Assembly: GCA_008694505.1 (NCBI GenBank)
Contig: VZDJ01007749.1
Coordinates: 5,605,457-5,669,456, forward strand
DNA: 64,000 nt
Source: Cyanoderma ruficeps
Taxonomy: Eukaryota > Chordata > Aves > Passeriformes > Timaliidae
Direction of reading: 5' to 3'
Shown here in pieces: positions 44,501-59,000 of the stretch. The notes beneath the pieces are model-generated. The model saw only the letters and a program-made list of their open reading frames with translations. It searched no databases and was not told the DNA's origin. The stretch's first letter is position 1, and each line of letters starts with the position of its first letter. The position numbers were made by a program, and so were the translations under genes.

Positions 44501-47500
44501 TTCATGGCCATATCATCCCACTGATATTTTTCATTTGGGATTCTAGGGAGGAGGGCTTCAGTAACCAGGTAGTCCCTTCCAGGAGGAGATTAGAAATGTC
44601 TGGGTGAACTGTTCAAAATTCATACCATGTAACAGCAGCCTGCAGTTCCTGAATACTTTGTAAACTTCCCCCTGTTCCCTGAAGGATCAGCATTCTCCTC
44701 CCCCCACTGCTCAGACCTGAGAGCACAGAGAAATTGAATAGTACAAGTCATTGGAAAAGTCAGAGTCTGGGCCGTAATCACAATCCCTGTGTTTCTTGCT
44801 TTAACCACCACGTGGACCATCCAAAATCTTTTAAAAGAAAAATCAATTAATTCCATTTTTGCTCAGCTGAGTCATCGAACTCAGTTTTTGCCCAAGAACT
44901 GGTTGGACACACTGAGCACCTCAGAAGAAAATACAAGTAACTTTCTGTGATTGCAATTTCACTGTACAGTCTTGATGACCAGTCTTGTTTCAACTTGTAA
45001 AAGCTTTTCCTTCATAGGGAGGGAGGTTTGGTCAAGATTAAAAAAAAGTCATTGCTTTGCACAGTTATTCTTATAACACCCCTAATTTCCAAGTCCCTTT
45101 GCCAAGGAAAATATCATAAACAGGTTTTCTGTGAAACATGGAAATAAGCAAAGAAGCAGAACTAAGTATTACTGGGATAGACTAATTTGAGATGGGAGGG
45201 AAAATGCAAACAGAAATTAGGGAATGCAGCAAGGGAAACTGGCACAACGTTGTACAGACATCTTGATGAGAATCAAAACTGCCCCCCAAAAATGTCTGAA
45301 ACCAGAGTGATATCGGATATTTTTTAGCACTGATAAACTGTGTGGATGCCAGCACCTGGACAAAGTAGCAACTTTTCCTAAGGAAAAAAAAGGAAAGCAA
45401 AGGATTCGGGTGATCCAGGCACCTCCACATAGAAAGATTGGCAATATGGGAGAAAGAAATGCATTTTTTTCATATCCTCTGGTGCTAAAATTACCAGGAA
45501 TCCAGACTTCACTGGAGCTGGATTTCCTCTGTAGTTCCTGCTCATAGGGACTCGTGTTGCCAAGCATCAGGCACACATGGCAGAGCTGAGAAGTCTGGGC
45601 AGTTACTGGTTTTAGTTGTTACCTGAAAAAGTGTGGAAGGAGACTTCACCTTGAGGTGACAGAGATAAACCAGATAGCTTGGACACAGTTACACAGAGAC
45701 AACTTAATGTCAGTGTGTGCCTTAAAGCAGAGAAGGTTATGTGGGCAATTTGACACAGGCATACCTGACATTCTTCCCAAATTGGAGTGAAAAGACCAGC
45801 CTGTGATTTATAAAAGAGGAGACAAAGCTGCACAAAGGCTAGGGGCAGGAAAGAGATCAAAGTCTTAAACAAAACAAGCTTTTCTTATCAGATTGAGGTG
45901 CTTTTTTCTTTTCAAATAACATTTAAAATATTAGTTTCCTGCAAAAAACCTATATTCAGAATCGTACTCTGAAAAAAAATGAACCCTGGATTAAATAAAG
46001 AAGCTTCAGCTTTCTTGTCTTTTTTTTATTTGACTGATTTCCTTTATCTCTTTTCCTCTTCTTTCACTTTTTCAGTGGCAAAATGGAGACTTAGAAAAAG
46101 AGAAAATGTCAAGAAGCTACAAAGAAGTGTGGACATTTTCTGTATAAATGCTGGTGATATATTTTGAATTAATAATATGTTTATGTGGTATGTAAAGGCC
46201 TTCAAAACTGAAACATTTTTAAAGATAATGTTTCTATCCTCAGCACTTCACAAACCCTTTAATAACACTCTGAGTCATACAAAGCTTTTCTGACATTTCA
46301 AAATTGTCCAAACTGCACTTGAATAAAATCATAGCAATAACATTTGAAACAAACAATAATCCTGGAGGTCCGAGTCCCTGAATTCAGGTATATATGATTG
46401 CTTATTCCTTATTTTCTTTCCAGCTTCTTTTTTTGAAAATGACATTTAGGAGGGTACAGGGCTGTTTCACTGTTTCTTATTCCTACCTAGTGCCCCACAC
46501 TGAATGGCGAGCAGAACAAAATATTTGCTACTGCCAATCCACACAGCCATCAGACACAGCTATAGACAGTAATTTCCAGAGTTGGTAAACAGTGTTTATT
46601 TTATTATGTTTATTTCTTGTATTTGTGTTTTTCTTTAGAGTTTTCCAGTTCAGCCGTGTTCTGAGGTTTCCGCTTAAAGATCAAGACTCCCAAATGTTGC
46701 AGTTTCTGACAACCCCACTCACTCCAGGCCTGTGACTCTGTTAATTCTCTCCAGGCTGCCAGAAAGACAAGAGAGAACAGCAGTCAGTCAGAAAGACACA
46801 CTTATTTTCATCTCTCAAGCAGCTGATATCTGAGAAGAACATCTCAGTGAGGCCCTCAGGGCAACAAGGACTTTGATTTATGCCAGAAACTGCTTTCTTA
46901 GACAAGTTGCTCTCTTGGCAAAATTTAGAACAAATTCTTGAACTATAAAGGCCTGGGGAAGGTTTTGACTTCCTGCTTTACTTGAAGAAATATTGTTTGC
47001 ACTGTATTTTGTGTGACCCTCTCATCCCCCCAGCAACAACACTTAGCATTTCCTGATGGCACATCAATCTGTTGCCTTCATTGTTCAGAATATCAATAAC
47101 TATTATGCAAGCACAAGATTGAAGATTTGAATTATTTCAAATCCTCATTAGCTTCAGTACCAACAGGAAAAGGAAACTAGGGCAGGAAAACCCTGCAATT
47201 ACTGTTGTGGATTCCTAGTAGCATCAGTCACGCCACATCAGAACAGTGTCTTCCTAGTTCTTCTCCCTTCTGCTTGGATATCCTCTGGCAGGGAACAAAA
47301 GCTGGATTAGACATTAGTAAGAATAAGAATAGTATCTAATATTACACTGGCTAATGAAAAATGGCCAAAGGTATCGACTGTCATGCTTCAAGGGGATAAA
47401 CTGATCACCAGACATGAAAAAATAGCTTCCCCACCCTCACCCATAAAACACTTTGATGGGATTACAGTGGGAACACAATCTGCACTTAAACCTTTCTTGG

Positions 47501-50500
47501 AACAGCCACACCTGGGAACAGCGTCAAGGAAAACCTTGACCAGACAACTCACTCACTCTTTCTGTACCTATAGCAGTGCAAAAAGCAGGCAGAGCAGCAA
47601 TCAAACCGAGATAATGAAGGAATTTTGCCTTTCCACTTGAAATGCTGGCAGATGAGCCACAGATGGCTGTGTGCTGCAGTTCCTGCCAACACAGTAATGG
47701 TGTGTGTGAAGGCACTCCAGTTACTGTGCAGCATATTGTCTGCACAGCCACCAGGGCCCCATGTCACAGCTCTGCACACACTGCTTAACTCCAGTTGTTC
47801 CAATCACTGGTCCTGCAAGGTCAGGCTGCCTTCATAAAGCCTGGCAGTTCTTCCTAGCTCAACACATTAAAGGTCCCCACCCACCAGCACAGCAATACAC
47901 ACTCTGAGGGGCAAATCTACAACTCAGGGTCTCCTATTCTGTCTCTACTTGTGCCCCTTTTAGTCTTTCTGTCAATATTAAATGCACCTCTGAGCAGCCA
48001 CTTCTGTCTCTGCTTTATTTACCAGGCAGAAGAAGGGCTTATCTGGCTGACAGTGCTACAGATTTAACCCCTTATCTGAGAATTAGGCTTGTCTTTTTAT
48101 TTCATATATGGTTTTTAATAACTGTAATCATGCAAGTGGAGATGTAATGTCTGGGATGCTGCCTCTGCTGGAGCTCTGTAAGTTCTGAATCAGAAGCAGC
48201 TAATATGAATATTAGTCACCTAGCTTTCCCTAATTCTTTCATTTGTTCCTCTCTTAATAAATGTTTCCTTCCAGAGTTGACCTTATATTCATCTGTAAAT
48301 CCTGGAACATCCACAAAAGGCTGCAGAAGCAATACAGAACTAAAAATGCTGGACAACCAAACCATCTGCCTTATTTTGGCATTCTTTCCGCTATGGCCCT
48401 ATCTTTAATATTGCAGAAATGAAGCAGATACCATATAGTGCCTTCTTTCTTAGAAAGCTGGGAGTGAAAGGCTACAATTTTAGAAAGTAATGTAAACCTG
48501 AGCTTTCTCAAGTAATGTATGCTAATGTGTCTTAAAGCTTCAGCTGGCCTAAACACTGAGTAAACACTGTAAGAACACGATTTTTAAATTATTAAAAAAA
48601 AAACCTTAACTTTTATGACCGGATCTAACATTTAAAGAAATCCAGAGGTTTGACTGCTTATTTAGCTTTTATTTTTATACACACATTTACATATGTGTAT
48701 ATAATGATAGATCTTTACCAGAAAAACTCTTTACCATTTAATTTCTCATCACAGGAAAGGATGACTGTAAATTCCAGAGTCAGAGAGGTTTTATTCAAAA
48801 TGTAAATCAAATGTTGACTCTGACATAAAAGTACAGAGGTGTGCAAGATAACTGCTCATTCCTAAGAACAAGAGTAGATCACCTGTATTTTCTAACATCT
48901 GTGTTTACACACTGGAAGGTTCTGAACTGGAAATCCAGTGTTTTAGTTTACAAAGAGCACACAAGATTTACAAAGTTTTTATTAAGATGCACACTGCACA
49001 CAGAGCAGCACTACCAGCTGTCCTGGGTGAGTCCTGTCTGATGCCATGGATAAACCCCACACCTTTTCCTGTTAAAAACTAAACACACAAACAAATGGGA
49101 ACAATAGATTGGTCAACTGAATCAAGCTTTCCCAAGCCAGCATATAGTTGACTGTTGGGAGGAAGATGAACTGGATTTGAAGTATCAACACAGGAAAGAC
49201 AAGAGACAAGAGCTGGACTCAGAGCCAGGGACTACCAAAACCATTGACTCAATCCTATCATGACACAGGTAAACAGTTACTCCAAAAAGGAGATGGTCTC
49301 TCCCTAAAATGCACCTCCTAAAGACCATTGCATAGTGTGATTTCCCACAGAAGCCAACACTGCCTTATGGTTTAACTTCCACAGCACAGAGATACCTGTG
49401 GGAGCTGAGTACTGAAGGCAGGATAAATAAACCAAGCCAGAGCTTGTGTTGTCCCAGCTGGATTCCTTTGGTAGCTAAGGGGAGCAGAGCACGTATCTCG
49501 GGTAGGGCTGTCTGCCTTTTCCTTTGTCTGGTCAAACAGAAAGATTCATGGAAGCCCCTTTGCCATATTGCAGCCTCAAAGAAGACAGGACTATGTCACC
49601 TGTTCCTGTGCTTTTCCAGCTTTCCCATGTTATTCCAGTTTCAGGTCTCAATTCGCTTGCCTGTGAATTAACAGGAAAGAGCCTATGCTGCAATGTTAGC
49701 AAAAAATAAAAACATTGCAACCTCTGAAAACCTTCAGAGGGTGATGTTCCAAGTTGCTGCTCCTGAATTAGGACCTTGGGCTCTCTGGGCAGTCATTGGG
49801 AGCACACGTGCTTCCAGCAGGTTGCACCTGGATTGCTCATGTTACTATTCCATAGTCAGTAGCTTCCTGTCCCACATTTAATTTGGAGTATTTTGCAGTG
49901 AGAACAGATGGAGTTCAGGCAGCACAGCACCACCCAGGATGCACATCCTTTTCCTTAATGACAGTAATGAGCTCTAGGTGCTGCATCCATACCCAGGCAG
50001 GCTGGAGCTCCAAGATCTCCCTTTACTAATTCACTGTATGGCAAAATTTGGTAGCTACGAGTCAAATTCTCAGTTCAGATCATCAGCTACAAATCAGCCA
50101 CTGTTGTACAGAGAAGGGATGGAAGGACTAAGTCTTTTGAGACAGTTTCTGTCTGTCTTTCCCATCTCCCTCCCGCTGTAGGAGAGGCTACAAACAAGAG
50201 TTGCATCTAGTTCAATACACTGAAATATGACGTCAGACCCTCTGAAGTAAAAACAAACCAGTCTGAGAGCTGCAATCCCTTTGAGGAAATCTATATTCAG
50301 CCAGGCACACCTAAATGTAAAAACATGAAGAGGCTGTGGCTTCCTCACTGTCTGGGTTTCCTAAGGAAGGGTGGACCCATTTCCAGATACCATGGGCTTG
50401 GGTGGAGGGAAGCGGGAAGACACCAGCTCCAACATTTGACATGAATCTTTGCTCTTCTGATCTCAAAATGCAATGTGAAACCAGAGTAAGTGCATAAACT

Positions 50501-52089
50501 GAAAACTCCAGCAGAGTTTCACATCAATCAGGCTTTTCAGGATACACTATTCTAGTGTATTAAACCCCAGGAGCAAGATGGCAAATGTGCGATGTCAAGG
50601 CAATTTCTGAGATCAGAAGACACAAGAGGTTTAAATTCACAGCCCTTACATTTACAGTCCACCTCAGGAGCTCACAGCACCCCTGCTTTTTTCCAGACCC
50701 CAGGAGGCAGAGGAGGTGACCGTACAAACAACGGCTACCCTTGGGGCAAGGCCACTGAAATAAATGAGTGCCACCAGCTCTTCCTCCACCTAACAAGGGG
50801 CTCCAACAAGGCTGCACACAACGTTGAGAGCAGCAGGAATTCTTCCTCAGTGGAGAAGAACTTTGCAGGCAGCAGCAACTGCAGGGATTTGAGGAACAGA
50901 AGCACCAGGAGGGAGCCACTCTTGGATGCCCAAAGGAAGGGGAATAACTTGCAGAGCAACTCAATAACAATGGACAAAAGGCGAGTTTAGACCTGGTGTC
51001 AGACACATAAATTGCTGAGGGTTCTAATCCTCAGAGACTGCATGGCCCAGTGCCCCCCTGCTGCACAGGCCACACCACCCCACCTGCTTTGCTGCTTGAG
51101 ATCAACCCTTCCCTCTGCTCAAAGCACTAGAAGAGATATAATAGTGGGCCTTATTCCAGTTCTGTGTCTGAAAACTTGAAAGGCAGGCATACACCAGCCT
51201 AAGTGCAGCCCCTCAGAACTGGTTGGCCCCTTGCAGCATCATAACCAGCTCTTGTCCTTTAGGATGCAAGTTCAGGTGCTTTGAATCATCTATGCATGCC
51301 TTTCAAATTCATTATTTTAAAGGCCTCATGAAATACAATAACAAAGTACTAAAACTGGTAAATTAAATCTGAGCTTATATGTCTCTACTGGTCTTGCCCA
51401 TTTATAAAAATACTGAGGTAATAATAACATTAAACATCAGCTATAATAATAGGCATTTAAGCCTGGAATGTTATTCTAGCTTTTAGTTATTCAAAATAAA
51501 TATGAATTTAAACATAAGAGCTGAGTGTGTCTTTGGCAGCACCAAAGCAGAAATAGACCAGGCCAACTTTTACACTTAAGAGGGTGAAGTGAAAAATAGA
51601 TAAGTTTGAACATAAGCAACTCCTTAGCTACAAAAATCTAAGTATTTATTTGGAACAACCAAAGAACCCCAGCCCATACACACAGTTTCAGCTACCAGGA
51701 CCATAAGGACTTCATTGATTCACCTTTTGAGTTTTGGAATATCTATTCTGGGCAAAGTTATCAGCTTCTGTATTCAGGGGACAAACAGAAGCAGAGATTT
51801 CAACCTCCCTTCTCCATTGCTCACTACAAACCAGCGTCTGGCATAAGCCAAGCAGGCACACTCACATTCTGCTTTCAGAGGTGGCCTCAGTTTTGAGCTG
51901 CTCATTCAGGAGGCACTTCAGTCCCCATCCAAAGTCTAGCATGATGACAGCTGAATTCACTGCACTGATGCACGTATGAACCTGTGCAACAGATACCAAG
52001 TGCAGTATATAAAAGTTACAGCACTAAAAACTACTTGCATGTACTTGAACAAGCACCAACGAGATCTGCTGCACCCTTGGACACACAGG
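41521..52089. other. Non-coding DNA between TLR5 and DISP1, part 2
   Basis: No gene was recognised. The interval includes an A-run with an undetermined base at 42618 (42611-42639), an AAAAC-type run at about 44322 and a TA-rich segment at 44080-44140. Open frames of 80-150 codons on both strands at 50560-51006 lack any domain and overlap each other, so they are taken as chance. Confidence 0.5.
42611..42639. repeat. Poly-A run with one undetermined base (N at 42618)
   Basis: A run of about 28 A contains a single N. It is either a homopolymer miscall or a nominal gap. No retroposon body was recognised upstream, so it is not assigned to a retrocopy. Confidence 0.8.
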
Positions 52090-53013
52090 TTTGTGGGGTT
52101 GGATGAGATCCCTCCAAGGGTACGGAAGGAGCTGGTGGACACACTCTCCAAGCCAGTTTCTATCATCTACCAGCAATCCTGGTTAACTGAGGAGGTCCCA
52201 GTTTTCTGGAAGTTGGCAAATATGACTAAGCCCATTGCCAAGAAGGGCTGAAGGAGTCTGCAGGGAACTTCAGGCCTGTCAGTCTGACCTCAGTGCCAGG
52301 GAAACCATGAAGCAGATCAGTTGGGTTGCTGTTACATGCCACATGCAGGACAACTGGGGAATCAGGCCCAGCCAGCAGGGGCTGATGAAAGACAGGTCCT
52401 GCTTGGCCATCCTGACCTCCTTCTGTGATGAGGTGACCCATTTAGTGAGTGAGGGGAAGGCAGTGGAGGTACTTACCAGGAGTTTGGTAGAGCCTTTGGC
52501 ATCATTTCCCACAGCATTCTCCTGGAGAAAAGAGCTGCTGTGTCCAGTTCTGGGCTCCTCATTACAGGGGTTGGAGTGTGTCCAGAGAAGGGCCATGGGG
52601 CTGATGAAGGGTCTGTAGCACAAATTCCGCCAGGAGCAGCTGGGGATGTTTAGCCTGGAGAACAGGAGGCTCAGGGAGACCTTTTCACTCTCTACAACTG
52701 CCTGAAAAGAGCCTGTAACCAGATGGGGCCAGTCTCTTCTCCCAGGTAACAAGTAACAGGACAGGAGGAAATGGCCTCAAGTTGCACCACAGGAGGTTAG
52801 ACTGGATATTTGGACTTTTTTTTTAACAGAAAAGGTTGTCAAGCACTGGAACAGGCTGCCTGGGGAAGTGGTTGAGCCACCATCCCTGGAGGTATATAGA
52901 AGACGTGTACATGTGACACTTGTGGACATGGTTTAGTGGTGGCTTGGCAGTGCTGGCTTAATACTTGGAGTCAATGATCATAAAGGTCTTTTCAACCTAA
53001 GTGATCCTATGAC
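52090..53013 (+). mobile_element. CR1 LINE 3' part with internal deletion
   Basis: A plus-strand CR1 fragment begins inside the ORF2 reverse transcriptase (LDEIPPRVRKELVDTLSKP, IIYQQSWLTEEVP, WKLANMT). It continues through GIRPSQQGLMKDRSCL and VTHLVSEGKAVEV, then jumps at about 52480 to the ORF2 end (GLECVQRRAMGLMKGL). The 3' UTR follows (AAGCACTGGAACAGGCTGCC at 52834) and ends near GATCCTATGAC at 53013. The reverse transcriptase active-site segment is missing, so the copy is dead. It complements the CR1 piece at 6.4-8.5 kb, which has only the 5' part, but the two are independent copies. Confidence 0.92.
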
Positions 53014-56000
53014 TTACTGCAGGTTCATTTAATGCTCCCTTTTCAAATACTGGTGTTTTCAAATGCACAGAGGTTCCCATTCCCTAATTAAACATCAATC
53101 ATATTATATACACTATTGTTTGTAACTCTGTTTCATGCTTATTACTCTGAGATCAGAAAAGTTACTGTCATCTCAAATATTGCGGTTTAAACATATTTTC
53201 AAGACATTTAGTCCCTCTGTGTAGTGTACAAGAGTATTTCAGCACAAATAAGGATTTGGGATTCTTTCTCTCTCCCCTGCTCTAAGATAATTGAAGGTTT
53301 TATATCTAAGTTATCCAGTGCCCCTACTGAACTGTCTCAAATTCTTGCATACTGGCTTGAGTACCTTGCAGTCAACATGTATTAGTTCAAGTCCCATAAT
53401 ACTTGTCAGCTGCAAATGATGAAAACACCAGATTAACACTTGAATGATAGTTTCATTATGACACTTTATTTTGGTAAGGTATCTTTCCCCAGTGCTTTTA
53501 TTTCACATACTCAAACTTCTCTGGAAAGTGATACTGTCTAGAGTTATCAGAGGAAAGTTTCTTGAATTCTCATTCAACAATAGCATGTTGTTCACCTGGG
53601 ACATATTAAGCAAGGTGGTTTAAAAAGTCCTTACAGAATTGAAAAAGCAGCAGAGTTTACCTCCTGGCAAGCCACTGTAATCCAAGCACTTTTCAGTTTT
53701 ATGTTGTTTTGCTTAATACTTCCTGAATTACTTCTTTTAAGTTTCTTTGTGTGAAGGTTATGCTACACAAAAGAAGGTGAGAGTAAGTTATTATCTGTCA
53801 TTTATGTTACAAGACTCATAATGCCTGTCTTTGTGAGGATTATACTCTTTCCGTGCTATGCCAAATAAAACACCTCCATGTAATGGAACTACCTACTGCT
53901 CCAAGTATTCAACCCAGTGTCAGTGTAACACAGCCCTCTCTATTTCTGCCCTATTTTGTAGTGCAATACTGCTGTGAAGTCTTAAAAAGCTGACATACTA
54001 TACTCCCCAAATGTAAATAAAGCTTCTCTAGTAAGAAAGGCTCAAAGAGATTATGCTATGCAACTACAGAAGCTGTACTTCAGGAACTTGAGACAAAAGC
54101 AACCAACAAAAGGAGAGATGGCCTGCTACAAGCAGTTTTATGAATGCATGGGATACAGGGAAATTAGTTACCTTTAATTTACACTAATGACACGAACGAG
54201 CTCCCTTTGGCTCTTAACAGATTCAGTACTATGTCAGAAAACAAAGCAAGCTGTCAGGGCATCTAAGAAAGGCCCAAAATTTTAGGGTCAGCTGAGACAG
54301 AACCCTAACTAAGAACACAGAATAGAGGAAAAGATGAGTAATAGACTTGGACAACCTTGCTGATGTGGCAGCCATGAGTTCAAGTGCCATCAGATTGAAA
54401 AGAACATTTTTTAGGGAAAAGGTTTAATGTTCAGCCATGGCATATCAGGCCACTTGGAAATTTTTGGGACACTACTATCATATATTATAAAAGATATATT
54501 TAAAACATAGATTTTAAAAATACAGATTTAAAAATACATATTCACAGGGACTATTTTTGTAAGGAAAAGGAGAGTATCTAATTTGTTACTGCAGGATGGC
54601 TCCAACAGATCTCTCCATGTAAAGCGGTGCTAAACCTGCTCTTCTGTGCTGTCAAATCTTTTCAGGAGTGAGTTCACATGCCTTCAGTTGCCAGTTTCTG
54701 TTCATTTTTACCTGGACTGTAAGAACTTCAATGGGTTCTGATTTTGCACACAAACAACTCTACTCAAAAGTGGACTTTGGGCCAAACACTTTGGAATTTT
54801 TATGAGAGCCAGTAACTCAGCAGTCATGATACCTCTCTTTCTTATACTAACGCAGCTCAAATAACTACAATTAACTTACCTCTGATTTATATCAATAAAG
54901 CAAGAGGTGAATTATTGCTCCAGCACACAACAACACACTGATTGGGCTTTTACTACCAAATGGAGAACTTTACCAGTGAGGGAAGGGGAGAAGAGGAGGC
55001 TGATGCAGTTGCTGGCCCTCTGCACCCCACCACGCTGGAGGTACTTGGCTGCTCCTCTGTCAGCTCCTGAACCCTGCCACCACAGCCAGGTGACCTCAGG
55101 TGACCTGCTCTGAGGGGTGAGTGAGAGCAGACGACCAGAGGTGCCACCTCCTCAGACAAGCTGTCCTCACCTGTCCTTCACTCGTCCTGAAAATGACTTC
55201 AAATACACGGAAACTCAGTAATAATTTCAGTACATCATCAATCTTACAATTTAAACTATGACACTTCCAATTACTGAATAATATTGTAAAAATATTATTG
55301 TATGCAGAAGACATAGCTTAGGTCAAATTTTTAAGGGCCTGCCATTACTGAGTGTGTATTTTAGTCACACAGTTTTCCAAGGATCAGGGCACTGTAATAA
55401 AGCCACCATTACTAACTAGTCAGCCATGAATGATCTGCTCCTTTCCTAAGCCACAGAGAAATGTTCTAGAATTGCTATTAAGATTAATCTACAGACAATT
55501 TTGGTTAAGGCTTTACAAGGGTTTAAGAAGGTTTGTTTAGGCCTCAAAGCAAAGCCATCTGTCTGCTCTAAAGACTCACTGCTGGAAGGGTTCAACTTTG
55601 AACACTGCCACCATTGTGGCCAGCCCTCAGCAAGAGAGCAAGTGTAATCCTGCTGCTTTTAAGAAGACAGATGGGCACCAGTTTTAAATTAACAGCTTGG
55701 GAACTAGACTCAACATACATTTCTAACTAACAGAATTTAAATACAAGCAACAAGCAGCTTCTCCTCTGGAATACGTCTATCCATTTGCAGGTAAAGTGAC
55801 ATTGATCAAAACCTAAAATAACGGAATCCAAACCCAAGCTGGGCATATTACCTTTAATACATTTCAGGTGTACCAAAATACCCCAAATTACATGTCTGCA
55901 GGAAACACCTGACTCCATGCAACTTTCTGAAGTGGAGATCTTAGGAAAAACTCTTGGAATACAGGCTGCCAAGTAAAGGGAAACAGAAAAGTCAAGAGTC

Positions 56001-59000
56001 CTTGGTTTCAGACTGCTTAGTATTCAGACAGTACTACCTAAAAGCTACAGTCTCTGTAAGCTGGGCATGATCTATGTCACAGGCTCTGCAGACCTCAGAG
56101 ACCTTTTTCTGATAAAGTGAGTGAATAAATAGTCAAAGGATAACACAATTAAAGTGAGGGCAGCTCTGCAACGGTGACACCAGATCCAAATTCATGAGTC
56201 TGCAGAGATCTGTTACAAACTCCGAGAAGCTCTTGCCTTGTCTTCCAGACTGTAACTTCTCCAGGCTGAGCTTTTTATTGCAAAGGCAAACCTTGTTTTG
56301 CACTGTGGGAATATGCAACGCTTAGTAGGATGGTGTCCCAGCTCAACATCATAAATCAAATGCTGCATGTATAGGCACTTCAGATGTTACTAGCAGAAGT
56401 AAAATTTAATACACCTTGCCAGCATGTGGAAAAAATTTAAGGTCCAATTCAATGAAGTCAGTGTGATTCTGGCCTGAATCACCCATCTGCTACCTGTATA
56501 AAGTAATATAACATTCTTTGTATAAATAAAATATATTCAATTTTTATCACATTTGACATTTCTTACAGTGCTAAAATTTTTGTCATTTGTCAACCTGTAT
56601 TTTTAGAGCTCTCTTGGACTGACTGCCAGGACTCCATCTGGGAAAATGAGGGGTGTTCCTAATTCGAAGCACTTCAAAGCAATTCTCCCACATCAGTTCA
56701 AAAAGATCAAATTAAAGTGATTATGGGTGATTGTAAAAATATGGCTTTTAATTTTATTTAAAAACACAAACAATTAAACAGTAAATTAAAACTCCTTTAC
56801 ATTACTCTATCAGCTACTTACCCACCCCCCAATCCTTTGTATGAGGTAGCTGCATTTCCAGTGATTATATATTGAGCCAGGTTTAATATTTTAAAGAACT
56901 TAGTGTAAATTTTATCTTTTTTGTGAAACTGATCAATATATTATCCACGCTATAAATGTGGCTATAACCCAAAAAACATAGATCCTAACGACAATACGGA
57001 TAACTAAGGTATCTATTATGTTAAATATTTTCTTTTTTCCCCTGGGTGAAGCGAATTTGAGGCAATTGGTCTCAAGCCTCACTCATGAGAATATTTGTGC
57101 TTGTAGTGTTTATTCCTGAAGAAAGCATACCAGCAACTTAAGAGCCACAAAGAGACCACTGTTTTCACACATAAAGTCTCTCCTTCCTTGAATAATCAAA
57201 GAGACGTCACTTTAAAGACTCCCTACATGTACAAGTTACTATCAAGTCTTTCCTAGACTTTGGAAAGGCAGAAAGCTCACCTGTCACATCTCAAGTTACA
57301 CATGTCATCACTGGCAGAACAATTCCCAAACATCCCAGCATGGATTATCCATAGGAACAAAGCTCTGCATCTGCTAAATCCAGGACCAGGATACTTCCTG
57401 AAGGAAGCACGAGGCAGTGGCAGGGCCCTCACCCCAACCTGGGCAGCCTCCAAGAGGAGCACCTCACTGAGCCAATCTGTGTGGTATGCACACATCCACC
57501 CCCCCCCATGCAACCCCAAAGCAAGGGAGGACCTCTGACAGAAAATTAGTTAATGGAAATTCCAGTATTTTCAGCTCATCAGCTTCCCTTGGGACTTGGC
57601 CATCCCTGGCAAGGCTTCGAGAGATGTCTCAGCAGGATGTAATGGCTCGTTAAAATTTCCTGTAGTGGAACAGAATTCCACCTATCCTTGCTTGCTCCCA
57701 GTAGCCTGTAAAAACTTAATTATTAGCATTTATTTATTTCTCTCTAGGATTTTCTGGGGATAGAGTAATGCACATCAGCCTTCATCTGTCACTGGAACCA
57801 ACTCTTATTCTCTTCCACTCCCCAAGAGTTGCACTGGCTTGCATTTTAGAGTCTACACCTGTATTGACACAGATGCAGCATGCACACACATGGTGCTATA
57901 TCCGTATCAAACTTATCTAAGTCAGTGATTGCTCCTTGTCCAGCTAACTGATTTGGAAAAGATAAAGCAGTTTGCAGGGAGGAAACGGCAACGTCACAAA
58001 AGGCAGATGCAGCAGTGATCCTGCTCGCTACCCAAGCACATTAATTCATTTTAATCTTTCCTCAGAGCATGTTACATCACAGCTCCTTATCTGCCCCATT
58101 TTTCTCACTGTATCAGCCTTTAAGAACATACAGATCATTATGGAAACATAACATTAACCTCTGTTACTTACATCACCGTTACAAAACCAGTTATTAATAC
58201 AAGCAATCGAAGGTGGTTTCCTTACCAGAATGCAGGATGGAAAACTGGCTTAGGGAAAAATCTCATTTTGAGCTCATCAGCTGACAAAGTTCTCTGTTCT
58301 GTAGATGCATTGGCTGGGGACCTCCCCCGAGGCCCACGGCTCAAAGCTGTGAGTGACAGCTCATGTGACAGGCATCGTGGTAAGCATTACATGCTGCTTT
58401 GACAAGGTCTGACAAACCACCCTCAAGCAGGTGTGGTGGGCAGAAAAAAAGCCGGACAACAGCAACAGTCCAGTTTATTTCTTGTTCCTTAAGTTTCTTT
58501 GATTGCTAACACTGCAAGTATTAGCTTATAATTAATGGCATCTGTAGTGCACAGAAAAGCCTTGAATTGCTCTCCTTACAAACTAAAGAATCAGGCTCTA
58601 AACTGAGTGACAAGCTCCAAGGTAACTAAAACCGAGTTTTATTTTATAACTAAGAAAGAATAATGCTCTTCTTAAACCATGTTAAACTAATTTAGGTTTT
58701 CCTGTAGATTTCAACCTCTTCCAGTCACTGGGGCATACAAGCACTAACATCCCTGCTCCCAGCCAAACCAAAGTGGTTTTCTGCATGATGTGAACGTTCT
58801 GCATGCCTTCAACATGAACACTAGGACAGAATTAGCCAGGCTTTTCCTCCAGTGATTCATTACATACTGAGTACCTGATATCACATCAGCCCATGAAATC
58901 TATCTTCTGTGTCTCAAATCAACATCATCAGCATAACCAAGCGATGAAATGAATAGAGATTTGTCATTAAGGTACACAGAAATTATGACACGCTACACAG

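Noticed and set aside
50560..51006. Open frames of 80-148 codons on the minus strand and 132 on the plus strand
   Set aside because: Both strands are open over the same bases, with Cys/Ser/Leu-rich composition, no domain and no splice context.
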